Source: Bacteroides ovatus
Lineage (GTDB): Bacteria; Bacteroidota; Bacteroidia; Bacteroidales; Bacteroidaceae
NCBI RefSeq assembly: GCF_001314995.1
Contig: NZ_CP012938.1
Span: 2,728,001-2,792,000 of the forward strand
Direction of reading: 5' to 3'
DNA length: 64,000 nucleotides
Shown here: positions 7,714 through 17,259 of the stretch, piece by piece
Layout of the letters: each line of letters begins with the position of its first letter
Numbering within the stretch: position 1 is the stretch's first letter
The notes under the pieces: generated by a model
Told to the model about the DNA's origin: nothing
Database searches by the model: none
Seen by the model: the letters and a program-made list of their open reading frames with translations, nothing else
Position numbers and translations under genes: made by a program

Positions 7714-9870
7714 TTATTCTTCAGTTTGTTTAGCTTCAAAGTCCTTCATTAACTTATCTTGAACATCCGTCGGCACAAGCTCATAACTAGAGAATTTCAT
7801 AATGAACGAAGCACGTCCACCCGTGAGAGAGCTAAGCGCCGTAGAATAAGATGACATTTCTTTCAAAGGTACTTTCGCAACCAGTTTCTCAAAACCTTTT
7901 TCACTACTCATACCCATAATCATGGCACGACGTCCCTGCAGATCTCCCATCACATCTCCCATCCTATCAGACGGAACGAACACTTCTACATCATAAATCG
8001 GTTCCAGAATTTTCGGACCGGCATTCTTGAAGGCTTCACTAAAGGCATTACGTCCGGCAAGCATAAAGGAGATTTCATTCGAATCTACCGGGTGCATCTT
8101 ACCATCGTAAACAATAACGCGCACGTCACGAGCATACGAACCCGTCAACGGTCCTTGCTCCATACGAGACATAATACCTTTCATAATAGCAGGCAAGAAG
8201 CGGGCATCGATAGAACCACCGACGATACTGTTAACAAACACCAGTTTACCACCCCATTCCAATGGTATCTCTTCCGTACCTCTCACGGTAATCTTAAATT
8301 CCTGTCCATTGAACTTATACGTTTCAGGCACAGGCATACCTTCTTTATAAGGTTCTACGATCAGGTGAACTTCACCAAATTGACCGGCACCACCGGACTG
8401 TTTCTTATGACGATAGTCGGCACGGGCAGCCTTTGTAATCGTTTCACGATATGGAATCTTCGGTTCTTCATATTTTACCTGAAGTTTTTCGTTGTTTTCC
8501 AAACGCCATTTCAAGGTACGAAGATGGAATTCTCCCTGACCGTGTACCAAAGTCTGTTTCAGTTCTTTTGATTGCTCAATCACCCAGGTAGGATCTTCTT
8601 CGCGCATACGGTTCAGGATACTCATCATCTTTTCCACATCCGCTTCATTCACCGGCTTAATGGCACGTGTATATTTAGAGTTCGGATATTTGATAAAATT
8701 GAATTTGTAGTCACAATCCTTACCGTTCAGCGTATTACCGGTTTTCACGTCTTTCAGTTTCACGGCAGCACCGATATCACCGGCCTGCAATTCTTCCACC
8801 TTGACACGGTTACCACCGGCTACCACATAGATTTGCGCGATACGTTCCTTCGAACCACGGTCGGCATTCAGCAAATCGTCTCCCTCATGAACTTTACCGC
8901 TCATTACTTTAAAATAGGAAACTTCACCGATATGCGGTTCCACACTTGTCTTGAAGAAATAAAGAGATTCCGGTCCATTGGAGTCAGGAGCCACTTCTTT
9001 ACCTTCCGTATTCTGTACCTTTGGCATTTCAGATACAAAAGGAACAACGTTTCCCAAGAATTCCATCAAACGGCGAACGCCCATATCCTTACCTCCGCAA
9101 ACACAGAATACAGGGAACATACCTCTGGCGATCAATCCCTTACGGATACCTTCACGCATTTCGTCTTCTGACAGGGAATCTTGTTCGAAGAATTTCTCCA
9201 TCAGATTTTCATCATTCTCGGCAGCAGCTTCTACCAACGCTTTGTGCATTTCCATGGCCTTATCCATTTCTTCTGCCGGAATATCTTCGATTGTCGGAGC
9301 CCCTCCTTCGGGTTTCCATGAGTATTTCTTCATCAACAATACGTCGATCAGCGCATTAAAGCCCGGACCGGTAGCTATCGGATATTGGATGGGAACAACC
9401 TTAGAGCCGTATGCCTCTTTCAGCTGTTCGAGGATATTATCATAATCGCATTTTTCATTATCAAGCTGGTTGACTAGAAAAATAACAGGTTTATTCAGCT
9501 TTTCTGTATAACGGAAGTGATTTTGTGTACCGACTTCGACACCGTATTGGCCATTAAGAAGGATAATTGCTGTGTCGGTCACATTTAGTGCAGTCACTGT
9601 GCTGCCTACGAAGTCGTCCGATCCCGGACAGTCAATAATATTAAGTTTTTTGTTATTCCATTCTACATGGAGAACGGTGGAGAAAACGGAGTAACCATAC
9701 TCTTGTTCAACAGGAAAATAATCGCTAACTGTGTTTTTTGCGGCAACAGATCCGCGACGTTTTATAACACCACTCTCGAAAAGCATCGCTTCCACGAGAG
9801 TGGTTTTCCCAGAGCCAGAACTTCCCAACAAGGCAATGTTCTTGATTTCATTAGTCTGATATACTTTCAT
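7714..9870 (-). CDS. fusA2: Elongation factor G paralogue with altered GTPase centre (EF-G2)
   Basis: A 718-residue translation factor with all five EF-G domains and a P-loop GSSGSGKT at residues 16-23. Key GTPase positions differ from canonical EF-G. The switch II motif reads DCPGS (80-84), so the catalytic His of DTPGH is Ser84. The NKxD motif reads NQLD (134-137). The switch I RGIT block reads YGYS (58-61). Domain IV still has the elements that enter the decoding site (GGAGQFGEVHL), so ribosome binding and translocation are plausible. This matches the second EF-G of Bacteroides (BT2167-type), reported to promote translocation without GTP hydrolysis and to matter in gut colonization under carbon limitation. 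It is transcribed alone and ends at a strong terminator. Confidence 0.9.
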   Translation of the reverse strand: MKVYQTNEIKNIALLGSSGSGKTTLVEAMLFESGVIKRRGSVAAKNTVSDYFPVEQEYGYSVFSTVLHVEWNNKKLNIIDCPGSDDFVGSTVTALNVTDTAIILLNGQYGVEVGTQNHFRYTEKLNKPVIFLVNQLDNEKCDYDNILEQLKEAYGSKVVPIQYPIATGPGFNALIDVLLMKKYSWKPEGGAPTIEDIPAEEMDKAMEMHKALVEAAAENDENLMEKFFEQDSLSEDEMREGIRKGLIARGMFPVFCVCGGKDMGVRRLMEFLGNVVPFVSEMPKVQNTEGKEVAPDSNGPESLYFFKTSVEPHIGEVSYFKVMSGKVHEGDDLLNADRGSKERIAQIYVVAGGNRVKVEELQAGDIGAAVKLKDVKTGNTLNGKDCDYKFNFIKYPNSKYTRAIKPVNEADVEKMMSILNRMREEDPTWVIEQSKELKQTLVHGQGEFHLRTLKWRLENNEKLQVKYEEPKIPYRETITKAARADYRHKKQSGGAGQFGEVHLIVEPYKEGMPVPETYKFNGQEFKITVRGTEEIPLEWGGKLVFVNSIVGGSIDARFLPAIMKGIMSRMEQGPLTGSYARDVRVIVYDGKMHPVDSNEISFMLAGRNAFSEAFKNAGPKILEPIYDVEVFVPSDRMGDVMGDLQGRRAMIMGMSSEKGFEKLVAKVPLKEMSSYSTALSSLTGGRASFIMKFSSYELVPTDVQDKLMKDFEAKQTEE

Positions 9871-10417
9871 AATATATAAGATTTTAGTAATTACTCAGTA
9901 TGTTTCTCACATACCATTAATTTTGTGATGCGCAAATTAGGGATTAATTGGGGGAAAAGCAACACTTATGGCAGTGTTACTAAACAATGTTATGTAACAC
10001 ATCTTTAACATGAACATTTTCGAAACGGGTTAAAAATTATTTTCGCATGGCTATAAACTAATTTCATAGTTGCAACGAGTAATCCGGCACGATGTTATTT
10101 TTAGTTGTTTTCCTTTCATACAATAGTTTCCCCGTTGCCTAATCAGTTTTCGTTTGACTTAAGTCAAGCGATAGTTTAACTTAAGTCATTCTATCGTTTG
10201 ACTTAAGTCAAACGAAAACCCGGCTACAAGTTCGAATCTTATTTATAAAAGAAAAGATCTTAAATTCAGCATTGCAGGAAATTATCTTCTACTAATCGAT
10301 GGGGAATTATCTATTTAGCGTATTCCTACCCCACTATAAATAATTTCCGTCAACTGCTTTTTTGATATATCTAATAATAGTCTTACTTTTACACCCACAA
10401 ACCCAAACAGCATAGCT
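9871..10417. other. 547-base intergenic region between divergent EF-G2 and hemW genes
   Basis: No credible gene on either strand. It contains the nested palindrome cluster at 10146-10219, a second imperfect nested stem (GGAAATTAT at 10277-10285 with ATAATTTCC at 10340-10348, enclosing GGAAT/ATTCC), a weak -7-like TACTTTTA at 10384-10391 ahead of hemW, and a weak TAATTTG on the minus strand near 9937 ahead of the EF-G gene. Confidence 0.6.
10146..10219. repeat. Nested palindrome cluster with three ACTTAAGT cores
   Basis: Three copies of a TTGACTTAAGTCAA-like palindrome occur at 10154-10167, about 10178-10188 (shortened) and 10198-10211. The third extends to the perfect 20-bp palindrome CGTTTGACTTAAGTCAAACG (10195-10214). 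Copies one and three with flanks form a 29-bp inverted repeat (10146-10174 against 10191-10219, one mismatch) whose 16-base loop holds copy two. As DNA this could bind a dimeric regulator of Crp/Fnr type; as RNA it would fold into a long hairpin in either transcript. Confidence 0.85.
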
Positions 10418-11548
10418 ATGGCAGGTATCTATCTTCATATTCCTTTTTGCAAAACGCGCTGCATCTACTGCGACTTCTACTCAACCACTCGCAGCGAACT
10501 CAAACCCCGTTATGTACAGGCTCTCTGCCGGGAGTTGACGATGCGTAAAGAATACCTGAAAGGAGAAGATATAGAAACTATTTATTTCGGTGGCGGAACC
10601 CCGTCTCAACTGGAAAAAGAGGATTTTGAACAAATATTTGATACCATCCGCGAGCACTACGGATTGAATCATTGTCAGGAAATCACTCTGGAAGCTAATC
10701 CGGATGATTTATCGCAGGAATATCTGGAAATGCTTTCCTCACTTCCTTTCAACCGCCTCAGCATGGGAATACAGACTTTTGATGACGCTACGCTCAAACT
10801 ATTGAGACGCCGCCACAATGCCCGTACAGCCATCGAAGCAATTGACAGATGCCGGAAAGCCGATTTCCAGAACATCAGTATCGACCTAATTTACGGATTG
10901 CCCGGAGAAACAAAAGAACGATGGGAAAACGATCTCCGTCAAGCTATCAGTCTGAATGTAGAACATATCTCCGCCTATCACTTGATTTATGAGGAAGATA
11001 CACCTATATATAATATGTTAAAACAGCACCAAATATCCGAGGTAGACGAAGACTCCAGTTTAGAATTTTTCACATTACTGATAGAGCATTTGCAGAAAGC
11101 AGGATTTGAACACTATGAAATTTCCAATTTCTGCCGCCCCGGAAAATATTCCCACCACAACACTTCCTATTGGAAAGGAATAGCTTATCTGGGATGCGGA
11201 CCATCAGCACATTCTTTTGACGGAATGACACGGGAATGGAATGTGTCTTCAATCGACACTTATATAAAAGGTATAGAAGAAGGCTGCCGTGCTTTCGAGA
11301 CAGAGTATCTGAACCCAACCATCCGCTACAACGAGTTTATTATCACTACCATCCGTACCGTATGGGGAACACCTATAGAGAAACTGAAACAGATGTTCGG
11401 CAATGAAATGTGGAAGTATTGTCAAAAAATGGCTGCACCTTATCTGAAAAATGGTAAACTGGAGGAATACAACGGAGCTTTGCGCCTAACGCGTGAAGGT
11501 ATTTTTATTTCTGACAGTATAATGAGTGATTTACTTTGGGTAGATTAA
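10418..11548 (+). CDS. hemW: Radical SAM heme chaperone HemW
   Basis: A 376-residue radical SAM protein starting MAGIYLHIPFCKTRCIYCDF. The cluster-binding cysteines are C11, C15 and C18 (CxxxCxxC), followed by the GGGTPS motif near residue 57 that contacts S-adenosylmethionine and a C-terminal HemN-like domain. HemW proteins were long annotated as oxygen-independent coproporphyrinogen oxidase but lack the extra N-terminal residues needed for that reaction; they are thought to insert heme into respiratory enzymes. The ECF sigma gene follows after 19 bases and may be co-transcribed. The long upstream region holds the palindrome cluster, a possible control site. Confidence 0.9.
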   Translation: MAGIYLHIPFCKTRCIYCDFYSTTRSELKPRYVQALCRELTMRKEYLKGEDIETIYFGGGTPSQLEKEDFEQIFDTIREHYGLNHCQEITLEANPDDLSQEYLEMLSSLPFNRLSMGIQTFDDATLKLLRRRHNARTAIEAIDRCRKADFQNISIDLIYGLPGETKERWENDLRQAISLNVEHISAYHLIYEEDTPIYNMLKQHQISEVDEDSSLEFFTLLIEHLQKAGFEHYEISNFCRPGKYSHHNTSYWKGIAYLGCGPSAHSFDGMTREWNVSSIDTYIKGIEEGCRAFETEYLNPTIRYNEFIITTIRTVWGTPIEKLKQMFGNEMWKYCQKMAAPYLKNGKLEEYNGALRLTREGIFISDSIMSDLLWVD

Positions 11549-11567
11549 CAAAACAAACAGCAAGCCG

Positions 11568-12122
11568 ATGACCGAATCAGAAGTTAGAAAGTTATTGCGG
11601 CAAATGAAAGAACTGGATTCGCAAACTGCTTTCCGGGACTTTTACAACATGACTTACGATCGCCTCTTCCGCATAGCCTACTACTATGTGAAGCAGGAAG
11701 AATGGTCGCAGGAAATCGTTCTCGACGTATTTCTGAAACTATGGAAACAGCGTAGCAATTTACTTGATGTGAGAAACATTGAAGATTATTGTTTCATTCT
11801 CGTCAAGAATGCTTCGCTCAATTATCTGGAAAAAGAATCAAAACACACTTACATTCATCCCGATTCTCTGCCGGAGCCACAGGAACAGAGCTATTCACCG
11901 GAAGAATCACTCATCAGTGAAGAATTATTTGCTCTTTACGTAAAGGCACTCGACCGGCTTCCGGAACGTTGTAGGGAAGTATTCATTCGCATCCGCGAAG
12001 AAAAACAAAGTTATACACAAGTAGCGGAAGAATTAGGTATCAGCATGAATACAGTGGACGCACAACTTCAGAAAGCAATCACACGACTCAAAGAGATGAT
12101 TTGCCGGGCAGAAATAGATTAA
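11568..12122 (+). CDS. ECF RNA polymerase sigma factor
   Basis: A 184-residue sigma-70 family protein of the Bacteroidetes FecI-like type. Region 2 is seen at about residues 20-85 (YDRLFRIAYYYVKQEEWSQEIVLDVFLKLW) and region 4 at about 125-178 (LPERCREVFIRIREEKQSYTQVAEELGISMNTVDAQLQKAI) with a clear helix-turn-helix. It should direct RNA polymerase to the TonB receptor operon downstream once released by the FecR-type anti-sigma factor at 12671. An extra lipoprotein gene separates the two, which is unusual. It lies 19 bases after hemW. Confidence 0.9.
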   Translation: MTESEVRKLLRQMKELDSQTAFRDFYNMTYDRLFRIAYYYVKQEEWSQEIVLDVFLKLWKQRSNLLDVRNIEDYCFILVKNASLNYLEKESKHTYIHPDSLPEPQEQSYSPEESLISEELFALYVKALDRLPERCREVFIRIREEKQSYTQVAEELGISMNTVDAQLQKAITRLKEMICRAEID

Positions 12123-12209
12123 CAATTATTTAGAAAAAGAGCGTAGGGAGTTTCTGTCAACCTCCGGTCTTTATCAACAAATAAATCAATCACTAAAAAA
12201 GACAGAAAA

Positions 12210-12644
12210 ATGAAAAAGCTAAATGACGCAAACATTGGAATCCTTGTTCTTCTATCAACTTGCCTGTGCCTGTTCTCATGCAACAATGACAACGACAATT
12301 TGCCCAAAGACTATGCAGGGTTCGAACATTCGAAGGAAACAGTAGAATGTGAAGGAAACAAATCAGAGTGTGAATTGGAAATTAAAATTGTGGCGATGGA
12401 GAAAGCGAAAGAAGACCGGACGGTAGTACTTGCCGCACCTCCTCCGGTAACAGGGCAAGCAGCAGTCATACAACTGACGGAAAAGAAAGTAATCATCAAA
12501 GCGGGTAAGAAGTCGGCTACGACTATCATTAAAATCTATCCCAAACAGATGGTATTGAATAAACAGAATGTCACTTTATCCTGCACTCCCCAATGGAAAG
12601 AAGGAGGAATCAGCAAACTGACCATTCTGTTGAAACGAAAATAA
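12210..12644 (+). CDS. Small lipoprotein of unknown function between sigma and anti-sigma genes
   Basis: A 144-residue protein with a lipoprotein signal peptide (hydrophobic residues 9-23, lipobox LFSC at about 21-24) followed by an N/D-rich linker NNDNDN. The mature part looks all-beta, with alternating charged and hydrophobic strands and two short Lys-rich stretches (EKKVIIKAGKKS), so an immunoglobulin-like or beta-sandwich fold is likely. I do not recognise the family. Its place between the ECF sigma and FecR genes, 88 and 26 bases from its neighbours, suggests it is made with the signalling unit; a surface sensor or accessory of the TonB receptor is an inference only. Confidence 0.65.
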   Translation: MKKLNDANIGILVLLSTCLCLFSCNNDNDNLPKDYAGFEHSKETVECEGNKSECELEIKIVAMEKAKEDRTVVLAAPPPVTGQAAVIQLTEKKVIIKAGKKSATTIIKIYPKQMVLNKQNVTLSCTPQWKEGGISKLTILLKRK

Positions 12645-12670
12645 TGGATCAAGAGTAATACAGAAAAAAT

Positions 12671-13549
12671 ATGAAACACACCGATACGGAATTAGAAGAA
12701 ATACTGAATCAGCTCATTGCTTCCACGCGTTCACCGCGAGGGCGTTTTTCAGCAGCAGCCAGTTACCCGGAACTAGAAAAAAGACTGAAGTCGCATACCC
12801 GGCATCTGACTTTGATACGCACCTTCTCGGCAGCAGCGGCAGTAGTTCTACTTTGCCTATCGGTATGGACAGCTTATTTATATATGCAACCTGCTGCAAT
12901 ACAAACGATTTCCACTCTGGCAGAGACACGTTCTGTCCGCCTCCCTGATGGTAGTTCCGTCACGCTCAACCATTATTCTTCGCTTTCTTATCCGGAAAAG
13001 TTCCAATCGGACAAACGGGAAGTGGAGCTAAATGGAGAAGCCTATTTTGAAGTAAGCAAGGACCCAAAGCATCCGTTTATCGTGCAGACTGAAACGATTG
13101 ACGTTCAGGTGCTGGGAACCCATTTCAATGTAGATGCATATCATGACAATCCGGATATAAAGACAACGTTATTGTCCGGCTCGGTAGCAGTCAGCAATAA
13201 AAGTAAATCTGTTCGTATGGTTTTGAAGCCTAACGAGATTGCTATATATAATAAGGTAGAAGAAAAACTCACCCGCAAGGTTTTAAAGAATGCAGAAGAT
13301 GAAATTTCCTGGCGACAAGGAGAGTTTATATTCGACGACCTGCCTTTACAAGAGATTGCCCGCGAACTGTCCAACTCATTCGGAGCGACGATCCAGATAG
13401 CCGATACAACTTTGCAAAATTACCGGATCACAGCACGATTCCGCGATGGAGAAGATCTGGCAACTATTTTATCTGTATTACATAATGCCGGTTATTTCAA
13501 CTACTCACAAAACAATAAACAGATTATTATCACTGCTAAACCAGACTAA
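12671..13549 (+). CDS. FecR-type anti-sigma factor
   Basis: A 292-residue inner-membrane protein. A short cytoplasmic N-terminus, where the sigma factor binds, precedes a membrane span at about residues 49-72. The periplasmic FecR domain begins with RSVRLPDGSSVTLNHYSSLSYP (about 88-109) and includes GEAYFEVSKDPKHPFIV and VLGTHFNVDAY. The C-terminal part (DDLPLQEIARELSNSFGATIQI) is the STN-like domain DUF4974 common in Bacteroidetes FecR proteins. It should hold the sigma factor until the TonB receptor's STN domain signals substrate capture. The receptor gene starts one base after its stop. Confidence 0.92.
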   Translation: MKHTDTELEEILNQLIASTRSPRGRFSAAASYPELEKRLKSHTRHLTLIRTFSAAAAVVLLCLSVWTAYLYMQPAAIQTISTLAETRSVRLPDGSSVTLNHYSSLSYPEKFQSDKREVELNGEAYFEVSKDPKHPFIVQTETIDVQVLGTHFNVDAYHDNPDIKTTLLSGSVAVSNKSKSVRMVLKPNEIAIYNKVEEKLTRKVLKNAEDEISWRQGEFIFDDLPLQEIARELSNSFGATIQIADTTLQNYRITARFRDGEDLATILSVLHNAGYFNYSQNNKQIIITAKPD

Positions 13550-13550
13550 G

Positions 13551-16253
13551 ATGAATATAATATTCCAAGGTCGCTTCCCTGTCAGAACCATTGTTCTGAT
13601 AGGGGTGGCACTCCTTATCACCACTCAAATATATGCACAAAATGCGGAGGCCCGGCTTTCGCTGACACTACGAAACGCCACACTAAAAGAATTCGTCAAG
13701 CGGATTGAAAACTCAACCGGATATTCTTTTATCTATGGCGAGGAAATTATCATCAAACATAAAATCAATTTGCAGGTAAAGGATAAACCATTGCGTGAAA
13801 TACTTGACCTCGTATTCAAGAATGAGCAGATCAGTTATCAGTTCACCGGCCGCCATATTCTACTGCAAAAGAAAAAAGAATCAAAAACCGTAGGCCGTAA
13901 GTTCACTATCAGCGGATATGTCACGGATGGAACGTCTTCCGAGACGTTGATTGGAACCAATATCATTGAGAGTCATCAGAATCAAGGAACAACCACCAAT
14001 CCTTACGGTTTTTACAGCATCACTTTGCCCGAAGGAGAAACCGAACTGCGTTTCTCCTATCTGGGTTATGCCACAGAAGCGCATCATTTTACGCTCTCAC
14101 AAGATACATTGCTGAATATCCGTATGCAGGGAAACACGCAGTTGCAAGAGGTAGTGATCGTTTCCGATAAAACTGAAACGGGCACCGTAGCTACCCAGAT
14201 GGGCTCTATCGAAATTCCGATGACACAGATTAAAAATACGCCGAGCATACTGGGAGAAGCAGATGTCATGAAAGCCATCCAGCTGATGCCTGGCGTACAG
14301 GCAGGAGTAGACGGTTCAGCCGGACTGTATATACGCGGCGGCAGTCCGGACCAGAATCTTATTCTACTGGATGGAACTCCTGTATACAACGTAGACCACA
14401 TGTTCGGATTCTTTTCGGTTTTTACTCCGGAGGCCGTCAAAAAGGTAACACTATTCAAAAGCTCCTTTCCGGCACGTTTCGGCGGACGTCTTTCTTCCGT
14501 CATTGATGTCCGCACCAATGACGGAGACATGCAGAAATACCACGGTACGCTTAGTATCGGATTACTAACCAGCAAAATCAATCTGGAAGGCCCGATTGTG
14601 AAAGGAAAAACCTCTTTCAACATTTCCGCCAGACGTTCGTATGTCGATCTCATCGCCAAGCCATTTATGCCGAATGATGAAGAATATGGTTATTACTTTT
14701 ATGACATCAATGCCAAAATCAATCATAAATTCTCCGACCGGAGCCGTATCTATCTAAGCGTTTACAATGGAAAAGATCATTTTGCCGCCAATTATGATGG
14801 AGATACCGACTCCAAGGATGGAAGCACAATGAATTGGGGAAATACCATTGTTTCCGCCAGATGGAACTATATATTCAACAACCGTCTGTTCAGCAACACA
14901 ACCGTCTCTTACAACAACTATTTATTCGACGTCAACTCATACAACAACAATAAATATGCTAACAGTATGGGAGCTTCGATAATCAACCGATATTCAGCCG
15001 ATTATCGTTCTGGGATCAATGACTGGAGCTATCAGATTGATTTCGATTATAACCCGTCTCCCACACACCACATTAAATTTGGTACAGGATATATCTATCA
15101 TCGGTTTCGTCCGGAGGTCATGACATCCAAAATCTCCGAGAAAACAGGAGACAAAGTAGATCGCGACACCACTTACCACAGCATCGCCAACAGCCGGATT
15201 TACGGGCATGAGCTATCGGCTTATCTGGAAGACAACATCAAGGTAAATGACCGTCTGCGTCTGAATCTCGGATTACACTTCTCCTTGTTTCAGGTACAGA
15301 AGCAGAGTTATTTTTCTTTGCAGCCACGAGTTTCCGCCCGTTATCAACTAGGGAAAGACGTAACTCTGAAAGCCTCTTATACACAAATGAGCCAATACGT
15401 ACATCTGTTATCATCCATGCCAATCGCAATGCCTACGGACTTATGGGTTCCCGTGACTAAAAAAATCAAACCGATGCGCTCTCACCAATATTCATTAGGC
15501 GGATACTATACGGGAATCGAGGGATGGGAATTCTCGGTAGAAGGCTATTATAAAGATATGTATAATGTATTGGAGTATAAGGAGGGAGTCAGCTTCTTCG
15601 GTTCTTCTGCCGGTTGGGAAAATAAAGTGGAAATGGGCAAGGGACGTTCGGCAGGTATTGAGTTTATGGCACAGAAGACACTTGGAAGAACGACGGGATG
15701 GCTGTCCTACACTTTGTCCAAAAGTGATCGTCAGTTTGCCAAAGGCGGTATCAACAACGGTGAACGGTTTCCATATAAATATGACCGAAGACACAATATC
15801 AACCTGACAATCAACCATAAGTTCAACGAACGTATCGACATCGGTGCTTCCTGGGTGTTTTATACAGGTGGAACAAGTACAATCCCTGAAGAGAAAACCG
15901 CTGTCATCCGTCCTAGCGATGGCACAAACAACGGATTTGGAGGAGGATATGGATATGGAGATTATTTTGATTCAGGCATAACTTCACCCACCATCGGAGA
16001 AGCTTCGTATGTGGAGCATCGTAATAATTACCGGTTACCAGCCAGTCACCGGTTGAATGTGGGAGTCAATTTCAACAAAAAGACCAAACATGGTATGCGT
16101 ACCTGGAATATCAGTCTGTATAATGCATATAATGCGATGAATCCTACCTTCGTATATCGCAGCACCAGCAAAAACGATCCCTACAAACCGATTATCAAGA
16201 AGTATACTATACTTCCATTAATTCCATCATTCACTTACACTTATAGATTCTAA
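13551..16253 (+). CDS. TonB-dependent receptor with N-terminal STN signalling domain
   Basis: A 900-residue outer-membrane receptor starting MNIIFQGRF; a longer frame from 13446 overlaps fecR and is rejected. Order: signal peptide (about 1-30, ending IYAQ), STN domain (about 36-105), carboxypeptidase-regulatory-like beta domain (about 118-193), TonB-box-like EVVIVSD, plug with GLYIRGGSPDQNLILLDG, and a C-terminal barrel ending SFTYTYRF with terminal aromatic. The STN domain links it to the upstream FecR/sigma pair. The partner is a DUF4249 lipoprotein rather than SusD, so the imported ligand need not be a glycan; an iron compound, peptide or other small molecule is possible. Confidence 0.92.
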   Translation: MNIIFQGRFPVRTIVLIGVALLITTQIYAQNAEARLSLTLRNATLKEFVKRIENSTGYSFIYGEEIIIKHKINLQVKDKPLREILDLVFKNEQISYQFTGRHILLQKKKESKTVGRKFTISGYVTDGTSSETLIGTNIIESHQNQGTTTNPYGFYSITLPEGETELRFSYLGYATEAHHFTLSQDTLLNIRMQGNTQLQEVVIVSDKTETGTVATQMGSIEIPMTQIKNTPSILGEADVMKAIQLMPGVQAGVDGSAGLYIRGGSPDQNLILLDGTPVYNVDHMFGFFSVFTPEAVKKVTLFKSSFPARFGGRLSSVIDVRTNDGDMQKYHGTLSIGLLTSKINLEGPIVKGKTSFNISARRSYVDLIAKPFMPNDEEYGYYFYDINAKINHKFSDRSRIYLSVYNGKDHFAANYDGDTDSKDGSTMNWGNTIVSARWNYIFNNRLFSNTTVSYNNYLFDVNSYNNNKYANSMGASIINRYSADYRSGINDWSYQIDFDYNPSPTHHIKFGTGYIYHRFRPEVMTSKISEKTGDKVDRDTTYHSIANSRIYGHELSAYLEDNIKVNDRLRLNLGLHFSLFQVQKQSYFSLQPRVSARYQLGKDVTLKASYTQMSQYVHLLSSMPIAMPTDLWVPVTKKIKPMRSHQYSLGGYYTGIEGWEFSVEGYYKDMYNVLEYKEGVSFFGSSAGWENKVEMGKGRSAGIEFMAQKTLGRTTGWLSYTLSKSDRQFAKGGINNGERFPYKYDRRHNINLTINHKFNERIDIGASWVFYTGGTSTIPEEKTAVIRPSDGTNNGFGGGYGYGDYFDSGITSPTIGEASYVEHRNNYRLPASHRLNVGVNFNKKTKHGMRTWNISLYNAYNAMNPTFVYRSTSKNDPYKPIIKKYTILPLIPSFTYTYRF

Positions 16254-16260
16254 ACCCATT

Positions 16261-17259
16261 ATGAGAACTCGTATATATTATCCATTTATCCTGTTAATAG
16301 CATTACTGACAACAGTATCTTGCGAAAACGAACTCCCGTTTAGTGTAAAGGACAATCCCCCCAAACTAGTGATGAACGCACTAATCAATGCAGATAGTCT
16401 GACCAATGTTCTTTACCTCAATTTCACGGGAAGAGGATACGCCACTCATGCAGAAAAAGCCACCGTGGAAGTACGTGTTAACGGACAGTTGTCAGAAAGT
16501 TTACGTCCGCTCCCACCCCAGGCGGAAGGAGATATGCAATGCCGCTTCAACATTTCCGGCAAGTTCTCTCCCGGAGATGTAGTACGTATCGACGCTCTCA
16601 CTGACGACGGACAGTATCACGCATGGGCTGAAGTTACCGTTCCACAGCGTCCCCACGAAATAACTGATATCGATACGGTCACTGTTCCACTGACACAGTA
16701 TTATTATACACAGAATTATCTCCGATATAAAATCAACATCAAAGATCGCCCCAACGAAAATAATTTCTATCGACTTATCATGGATAAGCAAATGACAGTG
16801 AAAGACTATAATAATGAAATAGGCGAATATGTCACTCAAACCACACACCGTTATCATTTTATATCTCGCGAAGATGTTGTGTTGACGGACGGACAGCCTA
16901 CCAACAGCGATGACGAAGATAATGGCATGTTCGACACTGTAAAGAATATATATGGGGTGTTTGACGACTCACGATTCAAAAATACATCTTATACCATGAC
17001 AGTTTACAACCAGACAAATGTTGAGGGGCTTTCCAAATATGGAACGAATGTAAAGATGGATATTATTGTGCGTCTGTTAAGCATTACAGAAACCGAATAT
17101 TACTATCTGAAAGCACTCAACCTGGCAGATTCCGACGCTTATGATGAGACAATAAACGAACCAATCAAATATCCCGGCAATGTGCACGGAGGGGTCGGGA
17201 TTGTCGGGATCAGTACGGAGACAAGCAAAATCATTCATATAGAAAAGCCATGGATATGA
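16261..17259 (+). CDS. DUF4249 outer-membrane lipoprotein, partner of the TonB receptor
   Basis: A 332-residue lipoprotein. The signal peptide ends at TVSCENELPF, with the lipobox Cys at about residue 21. The body is beta-rich with the family pattern of an N-terminal beta-sandwich (VLYLNFTGRGYA, VEVRVNG) and the C-terminal GGVGIVGISTETSKIIHI, which resembles the usual DUF4249 ending. DUF4249 genes regularly follow a TonB receptor in Bacteroidetes and are thought to act as the surface cap or ligand binder. It starts seven bases after the receptor gene. The stop TGA is followed in the same frame by a long open stretch leading into the next gene. Confidence 0.85.
   Translation: MRTRIYYPFILLIALLTTVSCENELPFSVKDNPPKLVMNALINADSLTNVLYLNFTGRGYATHAEKATVEVRVNGQLSESLRPLPPQAEGDMQCRFNISGKFSPGDVVRIDALTDDGQYHAWAEVTVPQRPHEITDIDTVTVPLTQYYYTQNYLRYKINIKDRPNENNFYRLIMDKQMTVKDYNNEIGEYVTQTTHRYHFISREDVVLTDGQPTNSDDEDNGMFDTVKNIYGVFDDSRFKNTSYTMTVYNQTNVEGLSKYGTNVKMDIIVRLLSITETEYYYLKALNLADSDAYDETINEPIKYPGNVHGGVGIVGISTETSKIIHIEKPWI

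Noticed and set aside
9937..9943. -7 box for the EF-G2 gene (minus strand TAATTTG)
   Set aside because: It has one base fewer than TAnnTTTG and no -33; too weak to list as a promoter.
13446..13550. Longer start for the TonB receptor at 13446
   Set aside because: It would overlap fecR by more than 100 bases and put a non-signal segment before a normal signal peptide; ATG 13551 directly after the fecR stop is better.
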